Origin: Flaccisagitta enflata
Lineage: Eukaryota > Chaetognatha > Sagittoidea > Aphragmophora
Assembly (NCBI GenBank): GCA_965153355.1
Contig: OZ231127.1
Location: 2,170,001 to 2,234,000, forward strand
DNA: 64,000 bases
Reading direction: 5' to 3'
Position numbers and translations under genes: made by a program
Notes under the pieces: generated by a model
What the model was told of the DNA's origin: nothing
The model's input: only the letters and a program-made list of their open reading frames with translations
Database searches by the model: none
In this document: positions 1 to 11,059 of the stretch, piece by piece
Numbering within the stretch: the stretch's first letter is position 1
Layout: the number at the start of each line of letters is the position of its first letter

Positions 1-18
1 CTTTACCTCCCTCCTTTT

Positions 19-415
19 GGGCAGCGGCCCCAAAGGGGACGAAGTCCTATAGAACACAGGGGTACTTTTGTTTGTTTATTTATGCGTTTATTTGTTTGTT
101 TGTTTGTACCACTCAGACTCTCTCAGGCCTTAAATCTTCCCTCTCAGGCCTGAAATCCTCCCTGTCAGGCCTGGAATCACCCCTCTCTGGCCTGAAATCT
201 GTCCTCTCAGGCCTTAAAACTGCCCTTTCTGGCCTTGAATCTCTGAGAGCAGATTTGGGATAGGGGGAAGGATAAACAAACGAATAAACAAACGGAGGGA
301 CGAATGAACAGAAAACCCCTGTGTTCTACAGGGCTTCTTCCCCATCAGAGCCACTGCCCTGCTTCCTCTTACTCCGATTCACAATCATGCATAGCAGGGC
401 AACGGTAATTGCTGA
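19..415 (+). mobile_element. Long CGCGACT-family copy, inner part only
   Basis: The inner inverted pair is present. GGGCAGCGGCCCCAAAGGGG at 19 faces a degenerate complement ending at 360, and both arms continue through a CACAGGGG / CCCCTGTG pair and a TTTGTTTAT / ATAAACAAA pair. The core (about 118-250) is six copies of a 21-bp unit built on TCAGGCCTGAAATC. Because 21 is a multiple of three, one frame stays open and reads as a Leu-Ser-Gly-Leu-Lys repeat, which I do not regard as a gene. The tail at 361-415 has the family's CCCTGCT...AGCAGGGCA and GCTGACCA motifs. The outer ends are not in the window or not preserved. Confidence 0.7.
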
Positions 416-567
416 CCACAAATTGCCCTTGGGCGACCTGTTTTACCCAGATAAATTTTTCATCGAGTCAATGCTTAAATATGACCAGACGTCATTTAAG
501 CGGTCGGTAGATAATTTCTCATAGCTCAATCTTTAGCCTGTGCAAATGTATCACCTCCCTGTTTAGT

Positions 568-720
568 TCTTTTGGGCAGCGGGTCCGGAGGGGCCGCTGA
601 CCTATGAATCCACACAGGAAAATTTTCTCCAATTTTCATTTTCTGTTTTCCCTCCTGTTCCCCCCCCCCCCGCCCTTCCAACCCTATATCAGGCCTCTTA
701 GACCTCTCAGGCCTCAAATA
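568..720 (+). mobile_element. Fragment with one GGGCAGCGG-type arm
   Basis: TTTTGGGCAGCGGGTCCGGAGGG at about 568 is followed by the GACCTATGAATCCACAC-type sequence that follows this arm in other long copies. Then comes a C11 run and a short stretch of the GGCCTCTTAGACC/GGCCTCAAAT kind. No opposing arm was found, so this reads as a truncated copy. Confidence 0.5.
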
Positions 721-1373
721 GCCGTGATATGATGCAATTTTGGGGTGTATTAGTATAGATTTGTATAATAGTAATGAAATACCATCTTTTTGTAGCACCA
801 CAAGAAAGAGTACACCTTTCCGCATTTTCTTCTGCATCTGATTGCAGATCTAGCCAATGAAACTCAAAAACGTTTTTGACATCCAAATTAGTTTTGGGGA
901 GGAGTCTTTTCAGAAATTATAGAGCGAAAACTATTTTGGCAAAATCTATATCAGAAATAAATTTTATCACTAAAATCCCAGCAACATAGCCACCCTCTCA
1001 TAGATATTTCTCTTACTTCTATGTGATTATCTGCTTATCTTTAATCAGCGACCACCATGTGACTCTAACCCTCTGTCCGTCTGTCGGTCAGTTGGTGAGT
1101 CGGTCTGTCCGTAACACTTCGCTTTTTTCGGCGTTTATGGGCAGTTTAGGAATTCCTGATACTGCTAAACTATCTAGTTGGTCAATTTCATCACTGCCCC
1201 TGCCCACCACACACCCCGACCCCAGCTCTAATATACGGCCTTCTTTTCTTTTCATCTTCTTTTCTTCTTTAACCTATTTTTCTGCTTCTTCTTCTTCTTT
1301 TTTTTTCTTCTTCTTCTTCTTCTTCTTCTTCTATGACTCCTTCCTCTTCTTCATGTTTTTGTTCTTCATTTTT
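721..1373. other. Unassigned stretch with a CTT-rich tract
   Basis: No gene is recognised. About 1250-1340 is a (CTT)n-like pyrimidine tract that produces a poly-Phe frame. The part near 1075-1130 has GTCGGTCAGTTGGT-type sequence like the body of the CGCGACT family and may be a decayed copy. Confidence 0.5.
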
Positions 1374-2032
1374 AGTTGCGTGCTACGCGACTCTACACGC
1401 TATGTCTGGTCATTGTCAGTTGGTTGGTTGGTTGATTGGTCAGTTGGTCGGTTATTCGGTTGGTCAGTCGGTCCCCTTTTAGGCAGCGGCGGAAGGTTGA
1501 TGACCTGCCTTCACACATATTTCTTCTCCTACAATATCCCCCTCCCCCAGTTTCAGGGCTACATATCTCAGCCTGCGCCCATATCAGCCTCGAGGCCCAA
1601 ATCCCAGTTTTGAGGCCCAAATCCCAGCCTCAAGGCCCAAATCCCAGCCTTAAGGCCCAAATCTCAGCCTCCAGGATTGGGAGCTCCAGAGCTGGGATTA
1701 TGTATGGGCCTCGAGTGATCAGGCCTCCCGAGGCTGAGAGAAAGAGGTACGGAGGAGAAGAAGGAAGGTGGAGAAGTCCCCCATAAGTGTGAAAGCATAG
1801 GTCACGCCGCTGCCCTGCTCCCCCCTCAACTTCAACCACAACCTACAGGGCACGGGTACCGCTGACCATCTAACGCTTTTGCGACTATTTATTTACTTTT
1901 TCGGCGTTATTGAGCTTTAGAGCATACGGCTCCTGTCCAGATGCCCTAGTGACCTTCTCCAGTACTGCTCCTGCCCACCCGCACGCGACTAGGGTAGCCG
2001 TGTATCCGGCCTTGTTTGTTTTCTACCTCTTC
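1374..2032 (+). mobile_element. Full long CGCGACT-family element
   Basis: The left hairpin AGTTGCGTGCTACGCGACT starts at about 1374. It is followed by GGTTGGTTGGTTGATTGGTC sequence, an inner arm (AGGCAGCGGCGGAAGG, about 1484), a core of ~20-bp AGGCCCAAATCCCAGCCTC repeats, and the opposite arm near 1800-1825 (GCCGCTGCCCTGCTC). The tail has ACAGGGCACGGGTACCGCTG, then CACCCGCACGCGACT and a terminal GGCCTTGTTT. This is one of the two most complete long copies, the other starting at 42413. The overlapping small open frames are not credible genes. Confidence 0.75.
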
Positions 2033-2049
2033 TTCCTTGTCCGCTCTTA

Positions 2050-2651
2050 GGGCGTGTTTCTAGTGAAGATGCAAAACGCGTTTGTTCCCGTGAAACGCGA
2101 TAACAGCGTGAACACATATTCAATGCTATACGCCGTATATCTACGTATAACAGATGGGAAAGCGTTAGACACTTACGCCAACAGCTTAGATTTCCAAATT
2201 TGACAGAAATTTTTTACTCTCGCAGTACTCAATTTTTTAAGAATTGTCTAAATGGTAAAACTCTGAATGAAGTTATTTTCCGACTTGCAACTTACACGAA
2301 GTTGGAAAACGTGGAAGATTGAACCTCTTTTATCTTTTTTTTTCCCCTCTTTTTTTTTTTCTCCCTAGACCAACCTTAATATCTTTTGTTGTTGTGAACT
2401 CAGATCGCGCGATCGAATGCCATCGTCGTACTTGACGAATATGACATCATTCATTCAGAATTTCAAACCGTCCCACGAGGCAGCCGAGAGCGAAGTGAGT
2501 GAGCGAGCCCGTGAACGGAGCGAGCGAGCCGAAGCGAGCGTAGCGCGAGCGCCACGGAGCGAGAGTGATGAGGAGCGCAAAGGATTGAACGAACACGCAG
2601 CGACTGAGTGGCCCGTTCAAAACGCGGTCGTCTCTGACTAGAAACAGGCCC
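2050..2651. mobile_element. PIF/Harbinger-like MITE, 602 bp, TTA duplication
   Basis: The ends are GGGCGTGTTTCTAGT and the complement of GGGCCTGTTTCTAGT (14 of 15 match). TTA flanks both sides, at 2047-2049 and 2652-2654. A 3-bp TWA duplication with GGGC..TGTTT ends is typical of PIF/Harbinger (Tourist-type) MITEs. The right part contains GAGTGAGCGAGCCCGTGAAC-type sequence shared with the copy at 16277. About 2160-2440 is extra sequence missing from that copy. There is no transposase, so it is non-autonomous. The MITE call rests on the termini, not on a database match. Confidence 0.82.
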
Positions 2652-2654
2652 TTA

Positions 2655-3354
2655 CTCCCCATCTCTTTTTATGGTTCTTCCTCAACCTTACGAGATTCTT
2701 GGGGCACCAACCCGCAAAACACGACATAAACAAAGAAAGCGGGAGAGAAAGAGAGAAGAAGAGAGTGACTCTTTGGGGTTCGTAAACCTGTAAACCTTCG
2801 CCACTACGATATGTAAATTGCGTGGTAAACATGAGTTCGTGGTGAAGACTCGGACCACCCGAACCTGACGCCGAGATCGTCTCGATAGAAAGGAGAAGAA
2901 GTACCTTCAGTTAAACAGTTCAGTGGTTCAAGACAAACCCCAAAACAAATATACACAAAACGCGGTGAATGACATGACAAAATGAATAGTCACAAAAGCG
3001 TTAAACAGTCGGCGGAACTCGTCGCCTCAATTTTTCATTTTGTGTTGTTTTAATTGCACAAAAATGACGACCTGACGGCACGTCTCCGAAATGAATATTT
3101 TTGGGCTTGATGGGATAATACGCAGCCAAAATGACTGTCTTAGAGTTGTGGAAATCGCTATTTCAGGGCTCAAGAGGTCTATCTAGGCGAAGGAGGGCCA
3201 ATATAAGGCCACAAATGTCCTGGGAGAGTTGATTTGGACGTCTGGGGGAACAGATTTTCATAAGTCATCTGCCCCTCCCAAGAATGCTATGCAAAAAGCG
3301 AAGGCTAGCATTGGCAAAACATGCGAGTTGATTCATGGGGCATTCTATGCATGT

Positions 3355-3357
<3 letters not shown>
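2655..3357. other. Unassigned stretch
   Basis: I see no recognisable gene or repeat here. A purine-rich run at about 2728-2766 (AAAGAAAGCGGGAGAGAAAG) is the only low-complexity part. Confidence 0.5.

Positions 3358-3396
<39 letters not shown>
3358..3396. repeat. (GA)n microsatellite
   Basis: Uninterrupted GA dinucleotides lie within otherwise unremarkable sequence. Confidence 0.95.
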
Positions 3397-3402
<6 letters not shown>

Positions 3403-3539
3403 CTGAGGAAGAAGGAAAACTAGTAAAACGTGAGAAAGGGACAAACAAGTGAGAGTAAAGTACCTTCTTTTTTTGCAAACAATGGTTAACGGTTTGTTTA
3501 CAAACATTCTTTTAAAAGGATTTAGGCGTGGCTACCAGT

Positions 3540-3615
3540 GGGGGGGGGGGAGGAGGAAGTAGATGCGGAGGAGGAGGAGGAGGAGGAGGAAGAGGAGAAG
3601 GAGGAGGAGAGATGA
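3540..3615. repeat. G10 run and GGA-rich tract
   Basis: A G10 homopolymer is followed by GGAGGAGGA-type purine sequence to about 3612. Several G runs on the plus strand could allow G-quadruplex folding. Confidence 0.8.
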
Positions 3616-3914
3616 GAAGGTGGTTACCACTGGGGAAGGGCGGTTTGATGTTTGTAAATCTCGGTCGCGGTCACGTAAAAAGTCCCTGTAAATCAGTTAA
3701 TCTGTAAATCAGTAAATGCACAAAAAAAGTTCGTTGTTATTGACCAGAATTCGGATCAACAGACTGGGTTTAACAGTCACGTAAACTCGAAGAAAACTTT
3801 TTTTTGTCAGTTAATTACTTAGAAAATGAATATTATCGGTAGTAGTAATGGCAGTGGTTGACGAGGAAGACCGAAAAATTAAAAGGAAGGTTCCATTTAA
3901 TAATTATGACAAAA

Positions 3915-4450
3915 GACAATATCATTGCCGACAATGTTGACAACATCAACGACGATGATGATGATAATGACAAGGACGTCTAAGACAACGATGACAACGA
4001 GGGAGACGATGATGACAGCAACGTTTAGGACATCAATGATGACAACAACGTTGAAGATGATACAGATGACAGCGACGTTTAAGATGACAATTATTAAACA
4101 GACATCTAAGATGACAATGATGACAACAATGTCTTAGATGACAATGGTAGCAACGACGATGATGACAACGACGTCTAAGATGACGATGACGATGATGATG
4201 ATGATAATGATTTCATCAACGCCTTGACTGAAGGATCCGCCGAGTGCAAGTTACCCTCAATGATTTTGCCTACCAAGAAGACATACTTGCATACGTAATG
4301 AAGGACGCCGCCGAGGCTACGATGACGACGACGAAGAGGACGATGATGATGACGACGACGACGATGACGATCATAGCGATGGCGACGATGGCGACGATGA
4401 TGAAGATGACGAGGATGATCATGATGATAGTGATGATAATGATTAAAAAA
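3915..4450. repeat. Degenerate GAY-type trinucleotide tract
   Basis: This is irregular GATGAC, GACGAC and AACAAC sequence. A recurrent longer pattern (AACGACGTCTAAGATGACAA, AACAACGTTGAAGATGATAC) suggests an old ~45-60-bp minisatellite built on trinucleotides. The Met/Thr-rich small frames come from this composition. The Asp-rich frame has regular stops (GTCTAAGATGAC), which argues against a coding region. Confidence 0.75.
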
Positions 4451-4822
4451 GGCGACGACGAAGAAGAACGAGAAAAGTTAACGTCGTTGATTAAAATGAA
4501 GAAAAACGGAATAGCCGAGGATTATGATATCGTCTTGGACTGGGGGCTGGGACGTGGGCAGGGGGCCGGGGGCAGGGACGATTATGCGCGTTTTTCATTT
4601 TACAAGTCGATCATTAGGAATAGACCAATAAATGGAGGATTAACCAACTGATAAAGCCCATCTGTTCCTTAACTCGCGTTGTGGCGCGTTGGTCTCTTGA
4701 TGAAGAGGCAAGAAATTGTCCATCGATACAGAAATGAGTCAAATGAGAGTGTAATCGGCGCGGCTGCTAGCGACTTTTTACCGATGTGTGATACCGATGT
4801 GTGATTGATTAAATGAATTACA

Positions 4823-5040
4823 GAGAAAATAGTCGCAAAAGCGTTAGATGGTCAGCGGTACCCGTGCCCTGCTTAATAAGGTTGTGGTTGAAGTTGAGGG
4901 GGGAGCAGGGCAGCGGCCCCGAAGGGGTCGATGACCTATGCTTTCACACATATGGGGAATTTTCTCCTCCTCCTTCTCCTCCTTCTCCTCCTTCTCCTTT
5001 GCATACCCCCCCCCCTTTGGGGCCGCTGCCCAAAAAGGAT
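4823..5040 (-). mobile_element. Long CGCGACT-family copy, truncated
   Basis: In reverse orientation the copy has AGTCGCAAAAGCGTTAGATG, GTCAGCGGTACCCGTGCCCT, then a GGGCAGCGGCCCCGAAGGGG arm near 4916. A (CTCCTTCTC)n core follows, and the opposite arm CCTTTGGGGCCGCTGCCC ends at about 5033. The outer hairpin end is missing. The core is only about 60 bp of CTCCTTCTC, so core length varies greatly within the family. Confidence 0.7.
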
Positions 5041-5129
5041 GTTAAATTATAGATCGCAGAAATATACAAATTAAACATCTGTCATCTTTTTTACACACTT
5101 CCCCACTCCCCAGTCAGGTAACCATGGGC

Positions 5130-5583
<454 letters not shown>

Positions 5584-5971
5584 ATTTTCATTTTCTTGCC
5601 GTCAAAACAACGTCAAGATCAACGACAGAAACACGTATCCAAATTCTTGCACAACTCTAAGAAAGCAATAACAACCACTGACAAAAAGAAAACAAAAATA
5701 AGGAGCAACAACAACATTGACATTATCGATAATTGGACAAAAGACTCTCTATCAAAACTCAACAGTCTGATGCCCGCCAGATTTCTACATGAGACCCACA
5801 AAAATGTCAAATGGAGCAAGAACAGAGACGATATCACCTGTCGTGGTAGGCTGAATATAAGTAGTAACCGACTAGGAATGGAAATTTGTATATTTTCGGA
5901 GTCATGCTCTTTCGGCCACAAACAGATGAAGCTATTTACTTTACATCAAAATATACGAATCTCAATACATG

Positions 5972-6341
5972 TCATATACCACGCTTATCAAAAAAAAGAC
6001 GCACCTATGTTTTCATTGATAAAACAGATACAAAGAAAAAATAAAAAAACTTTCAATCTAGACCAATCCCAGGTTTGTATCTCAAACGGTTTAGGAGCAA
6101 AAGCCTTCCAAAGAGAAGCTCTATTTTGCTGAAAGGCACTTTTTGTAAAGGGATTGTGAAAATGAAAATGCAAAGTTTTCATTTAGATTAATGCCTTTTC
6201 TAAACGAAAAAAGATTGAAACCAAATGAGAGTATTTTTGAAGGGCTTTCCAATGGTCTAGAATTTTGATAGGTTTTATCAAAATTTGTTGCAACAATAAG
6301 GTATTCAGAAATGCGTCTTTTTTATTGATACGCGTGGTATA
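5972..6341. mobile_element. Inverted-repeat (foldback) element
   Basis: ATACCACGCTTATCAAAAAA at 5972 faces a near-complement ending in GATACGCGTGGTAT at 6341. Inner matches include GATAAAACAGAT against a complementary GGTTTTATC, and CTAGACCAAT against ATGGTCTAG. The arms are therefore diverged but run inward over 100 bp. No target duplication was identified. Confidence 0.5.
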
Positions 6342-6521
6342 ACGCCATCAGGTGACATTCAGTGCCGCGCTATGTTGCTTATCACCATCGGTATATGGGA
6401 GAATTTTGCTTTGGGAAATCAGAACCAATCATGAGCACGACAACAACTTTAAGCACAACTCCTGATGAATTTATAAAAAGAACTTTCTGAAAAACGTTTT
6501 TTATTCCAATTCTTTCATTTT

Positions 6522-7165
6522 AGTTGCGGACACACAACTCTATAAGAGGCTTTGTCCATCCGTCCGTCCATCTGTCCGTCCGTCGGTCCGGGGTCATCGA
6601 GTTGAAAAGTCGGAAAACAAGTGTTTTCGATACTTTTTGGGCAGCGGCCCCAAAGGGCCGATGTCCTGTAGGACACAGGGGTGAATTTCCAGACGTCCGT
6701 CCGTCCCCCCTCCCCCCCCCCCGCCAATGCTTCTGAGCCTCATGTTCCCATTGAAAATTGATAAAATGCAAAATACCCATCAAATAACATGGAAAATTAT
6801 TAAAGAAATGAAAAAAAAATGAAACTCCCATTGAATAGCATGGAAAATTTACTATAAAGTAAAAATATGGGAAATCCCCATTGAATAATATGGAAAATTG
6901 ACAAAATTTTGAAATAAATGCAAAATTCAGATTGAATAACATGGAAAATTGACAATGAAATAGAAAAAAATTCATTGTTCTCATTGAATAACAAGGAAAG
7001 TAGCCCCAAAATCCTCAAATGTGCCTTCTCAGGACGTCTGGAAATTCACCCCTGTGTCCTTCAAGACATCGGCCCTTTGGGGCCGCTGCCCTGCTCTCAC
7101 TCCACTCTTGCAGCTAATCACTCCAAGCAGGGCATCGGGTACCGCTGACCATTTGCAATCCTTGG
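6522..7165 (+). mobile_element. Long CGCGACT-family copy with Gly-Cys inverted arms
   Basis: The left hairpin is AGTTGCGGACACACAACT. (GTCC)n-rich sequence follows, then a GGGCAGCGGCCCCAAAGGGC arm at 6639 whose identity continues for about 60 bp. The complementary arm is at 7030-7094 (GGAAATTCACCCCTGTGTCC ... GGGGCCGCTGCCC). The core (6735-7015) is a ~55-bp minisatellite on the motif CCATTGAATAACATGGAAAA. The tail has GGGCATCGGGTACCGCTGAC. The far right end is unclear; a CCTGCCCACCC remnant occurs near 7210-7235. Confidence 0.72.
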
Positions 7166-7534
7166 ATGACTAGTTATATACATTTAAGTGTTGGGGGTAG
7201 GTTGGGGTGTGGGTGGGGGTTGGATGCCCCTGCCCACCCAACCACAACGATATTGTGTCACTTGTCTCATGGAAAATGGTTACTTCAAGCCTGACAACAG
7301 GGACTTCAGCTAAAGTCGCTGAAGTTCCTTGCCATTCACCGATGCTTATCACACTTGGAGAGGCGAAAATGTTAATATAAGTCCCTCTGGCTACTATCAG
7401 GCACAACTTGAACTGCAACGCCTCTTCTCAAGCACTACATGGTAACCATTTTGCAGCACTAGTTATAGTGGAAAACGAGTTATCAAACTTGGCATCTCAT
7501 TATTCGTTTTTGTTACATGATAAACAGAAATAGC

Positions 7535-7805
7535 ATTAGAAAAATCAGAAGCCACTCTTTCAGTGCTTTCAATTCCCGCAATAATAGTCAGAAAATACAC
7601 ATCCAACCTGGACAAACGAAAAACCGCCAACAGTTCTCATCCTCCTCCATCATTATTTTGGCGGTCCATGTTTTTTTCAGCTTCGTTCGGAAAATAGAAA
7701 TTAATTACTGATTTAATCTGTGAAGTTGAACCATGTATGACAGCAAAGTTGATAACTTGCTTTTAGAGACCAACCTTTTTTAAGAGTGGCTTCTGACTTC
7801 TCTAA
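7535..7805. mobile_element. Possible inverted-repeat element
   Basis: ATTAGAAAAATCAGAAGCCA at 7535 is repeated in inverted form at 7782-7805 (TGGCTTCTGACTTCTCTAAT), about 22 of 25 positions. The spacer is about 220 bp. No target duplication was seen, so the borders are uncertain. Confidence 0.4.
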
Positions 7806-8261
7806 TGTTTCGTCTCTTCTTACAAATGCCGGCGTCATTCCATCTCAATGTTTTCTGTTTCGCGCTGCGTGACAGCCGTGGATAATTGTATTACTTGTCT
7901 GATAATAGAATTGAGAATATGAAAAAAAGACTTACCTGCGTTTACAAGTTCCAAGGCAGAGATGCAGGAATGTAAATGGGGGAAAAAGAAAGAGAAAGAG
8001 GGGAAGAGATGATAAAGTTAATTTACGTTTCCTACGATTATAGTTATGAAAACTATTTGCAGCTTACTGTGTTGCCCTGATCTGAGAAACGGTTGATACG
8101 ATTACTCTTTTTTTTCATTCGTTTTTTTTTTCTCATGGAAGCATTTAAAAGGGGGACGTACTTTTGAGCAGGGATGAGGTAGTATTTATTAGTCTGATGA
8201 TTTACTTATAAAAGAAGAGAGCTACGTGGGGAAAAAATAGCCTTTACTTCATGTCTTGTAT

Positions 8262-8515
8262 CCTGCTCTCCAAATCCTGTATCCCGCATCTAACATTCCA
8301 CATCAAAAATTCCACATCCCACACACCACATCCTGTATTTCGCACTCCACATCCCGCATCCCACATTCCAAATCCCAAATCCCGCACTTATATCCTATGG
8401 TTCAATCTCCACATCCTGCATCCAACATCCAACATCCAACATCCCACACCCCACATCTTGCAGCCAACTTCTCACATCCCGCATCTTGCATCCAACATCT
8501 GTTGCAAACTTGGTT
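8262..8515. repeat. CATCCCA-type degenerate tandem repeat
   Basis: Units near 7 bp (CATCCCA, CATCCAA, CATCCCG) are repeated with drift. Two overlapping open frames (His-Pro-Thr-Ser rich) are products of the repeat. Confidence 0.85.
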
Positions 8516-8821
8516 GACCCTACTACCATTCTACACATGTGATTGACAAACCGCCAAGGTGTTGTTGACAGAACTGTAATCTGTTGTTCAGAGGGAGGTG
8601 AGATGTTGATAATAGGCTCGGGACATTTTATTTTCTAAGAGATTCATACGCAACAAACCAAATCGTGGGCGTGGTAGTAGGCCAGGACCTGATTCTAAGA
8701 AATATAAAGAAAATAGAAAGAAACTACAAATTCAACTACGCCCGTGAACGATGTTGTCACCACGATCTATGATACAGTTTTAGAGCAATGCTTATGCTGA
8801 GCCTCGGCGATGGTCTTTGAC

Positions 8822-8935
8822 AACATCACACATCATGCATCCAACATCCCACATCTCGCATCCAACATCCCACATCCCGCATCCAACATCCCGCATCCCG
8901 CATCTTGCATCAAACATCCCGCTTCTTCTTCACAA
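8822..8935. repeat. Second CATCCCA-type array
   Basis: This is the same 7-bp motif as 8262-8515, about 300 bp away, again with CATCCCGCATCCAACATC phrasing. The two may be one array split by an insertion or a duplication. The spacer (8516-8821) holds no recognised gene. Confidence 0.85.
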
Positions 8936-9000
8936 CTCATTTGTCAACGTCGCTAATCTAAAGAACAATAACATGATTTCAACCATGATAAATGAGCTAG

Positions 9001-9003
9001 ACA

Positions 9004-9071
<68 letters not shown>
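9001..9071. repeat. (GA)n microsatellite
   Basis: GA dinucleotides with a single C near 9015. It abuts the hairpin end of the element at 9096. Confidence 0.95.
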
Positions 9072-9072
<1 letters not shown>

Positions 9073-9095
9073 GTAGTAAAAAAGATGCTTGAAAA

Positions 9096-9330
9096 CGGCG
9101 TGCTACGCGACTCTATAAGCCACTTCTTGGTCGGCCCGTCTTTCCGTAACAAAACTGTTTTAAAGGCGTTTTAAAGCGTTGTTTATGTCTCTGAATGGTA
9201 GAAAAGAAACTTTATGGACTAAATAGCCATTTCAAATGTCTTTTTGAAGAAAAAAAAATGTTTGTCTGTCTGTCTTCCTGACTTTTTTGAAAGTGCCGAC
9301 GCACGCGACTTAGGTCTAATGACCTTGTTA
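9096..9330 (+). mobile_element. Short CGCGACT-family element
   Basis: GCGTGCTACGCGACT is the left end and GACGCACGCGACTTAGG with GACCTTGTT is the right end. The body (ACAAAACTGTTTTAAAGGCG ... TGTCTTTTTGAAG) is closely similar to the copy at 10572-10820, making a clear pair from one subfamily. No tandem core is present. Confidence 0.75.
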
Positions 9331-9473
9331 CATTTGGAAGATGAACTTGGGAAGATAGGCATATTTTTACTAGTGCCAAAATACCAATAGAAACAAGGTC
9401 CTATACACTTCCCTTCCCCCTCCCCGAGTCGCGGACGGGTGCCGGGTGGGCAGGAGCAGAAAACAGAAACGTG

Positions 9474-9474
<1 letters not shown>

Positions 9475-9541
<67 letters not shown>
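9475..9541. repeat. (CT)n microsatellite
   Basis: Uninterrupted CT dinucleotides. Flanking frames read Ser-Leu repeats only. Confidence 0.95.
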
Positions 9542-9545
<4 letters not shown>

Positions 9546-9689
9546 CTTCCTGGTTCACTAATTGTAAATTCGACCGTTCTTTTTTTCTCTCGTCCTTTCC
9601 TCCCCTTTTCCTCCTTGTCATCTGTATACCCTAACTTAAAGCCTCGTTATGGTTTTCCGCAGGCGTGTTTTTTCCTCTCTTCTTTTTTA

Positions 9690-10041
9690 AGTCGCATGCA
9701 CGCGACTCTATGACCCACTCTGTCCGTTGGTCGGTCGGTCGTTCGCTCGGTCTGTCGGTCCGTCTGTCCATAACGCCTAACTTTTTTTTCGTCGTTTCAC
9801 GTCATTTTATGTCATTTTAAGTTTTTTAAAGTTCTTCAAAGTCATTTTAAGTCGTCAGTCATTTTTCATTATCTGAAATTTTGTCATATTTTGTCATTCA
9901 AAGTCATTTTGGTATTTTGGTATTTAAATCTTTTGGTCTTTTGGTCTTTTGGTCTTTTGGTCTTTTGGTCTTTTGGTCTTTTAGTCATTTAGTCTTTTGG
10001 TCGTGACGACCGCACGCGACTTGGAGGTGTTGGCCTTGTTT
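9690..10041 (+). mobile_element. Short CGCGACT-family element with two-phase core
   Basis: The left hairpin is AGTCGCATGCACGCGACT. It is followed by GGTCGGTCGGTCGTTCGC, then a core of CATTTTAAGTC-type repeats changing into (GGTCTTTT)n at about 9930-10000. The right end is CGCACGCGACTTGG with GGCCTTGTTT. The first core motif is the complement of the TGACTTAAAATGACTTAAA motif in the copies at 23434, 31939 and 44494. Confidence 0.78.
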
Positions 10042-10344
10042 TTGTTCTGATCCTGATTACAGGTTTCTCCCTTCGGTTTTTATGAACAAATGATGCGCAT
10101 AATGACGCTCATTATCAGAAAAACGATGTTAATTCCGCTGTTTATGGGATGAATGTGCCTCTCGTTATCTCATATATATTTGCTGCAGTGGTTGGAATTC
10201 ACCCGCTTTGCATTCCCGTGGACGCAGGTGTAGTTTTTTTATGATGGGTCAATGCACCTCTTCAGTGCTCAGTAGGTCTTGTTTATTGGTCGGTCAATTC
10301 GTTGTGCCATTCTAATGAACATCCGGCGCACCCATTATCCTTCT

Positions 10345-10530
10345 CGGCCTTGTCTTTAATCGCGTGCTACGCGACTTTACACCCTGCTTCGTCTGTCCAT
10401 CAGTCGGTTTGTCCCTCGGTCAGTGGGTCCCTCACATTTTTTTCTTGTGATCATCGGCCTAACTACCCCCGGCCAAATGCTCTTGTGACATCAAATACGG
10501 CCCCTGCCCACCCACATTCAGCCCTCCTTT
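10345..10530 (+). mobile_element. CGCGACT-family copy, left end, abutting another copy's right end
   Basis: A right-end-like CGGCCTTGTCTTT (10345-10357) runs straight into a left hairpin, AATCGCGTGCTACGCGACT. GTCTGTCCATCAGTCGG and ACGGCCCCTGCCCACCC (about 10500) follow. The two ends share their boundary, as if one element inserted at the tip of another. Confidence 0.55.
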
Positions 10531-10571
10531 TACTTACCTCTGTTTTGTTCGCTTTTTCTACGCAGTTATTT

Positions 10572-10820
10572 AGTCGCGTGCTACGCGACTCTGTAAGCCA
10601 CTTTTCGGTCCGATGGTTCGTCGGTCGGTCGGTCGGTCACAAAACTGTTTTAAAGGCTTTTAAAAGCGTTTCCATGTCTCTAAATGGTTAAAAAGCAACT
10701 TTGTGGAGTAAATGGCCATATGAAATGTCTTTTTGAAAAAAAAAAAAACGTTTGTCTGTCTGTCTGCCTGACTTTTTTTGAAAGTGCCGACGCAAGCGAC
10801 TTAGGTCTAATGACCTTGCT
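10572..10820 (+). mobile_element. Short CGCGACT-family element, sister of 9096-9330
   Basis: The left end is AGTCGCGTGCTACGCGACT and the right end GACGCAAGCGACTTAGG, then GACCTTG. The body matches the copy at 9096 over most of its length, including the TTTGTCTGTCTGTCTGCCTG stretch. Confidence 0.78.
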
Positions 10821-10842
10821 TTTATTCTTTACATGTAGTTCC

Positions 10843-10873
10843 GTCTCTCTCTCTCTCTCACCATCTCTCTGTC

Positions 10874-10953
<80 letters not shown>
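10843..10953. repeat. (CT)n microsatellite
   Basis: CT dinucleotides with CTGT interruptions at the start. Confidence 0.95.
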
Positions 10954-10956
<3 letters not shown>

Positions 10957-11059
10957 AAGTGTTAATTGTGTGTTTGCGGCGTGACTGATCGCGGGTCTTG
11001 AACCATCTCCCGGTTCAGTATGTAAGTCAGCCAAACCATCATTTTCACGATCGCCAACG

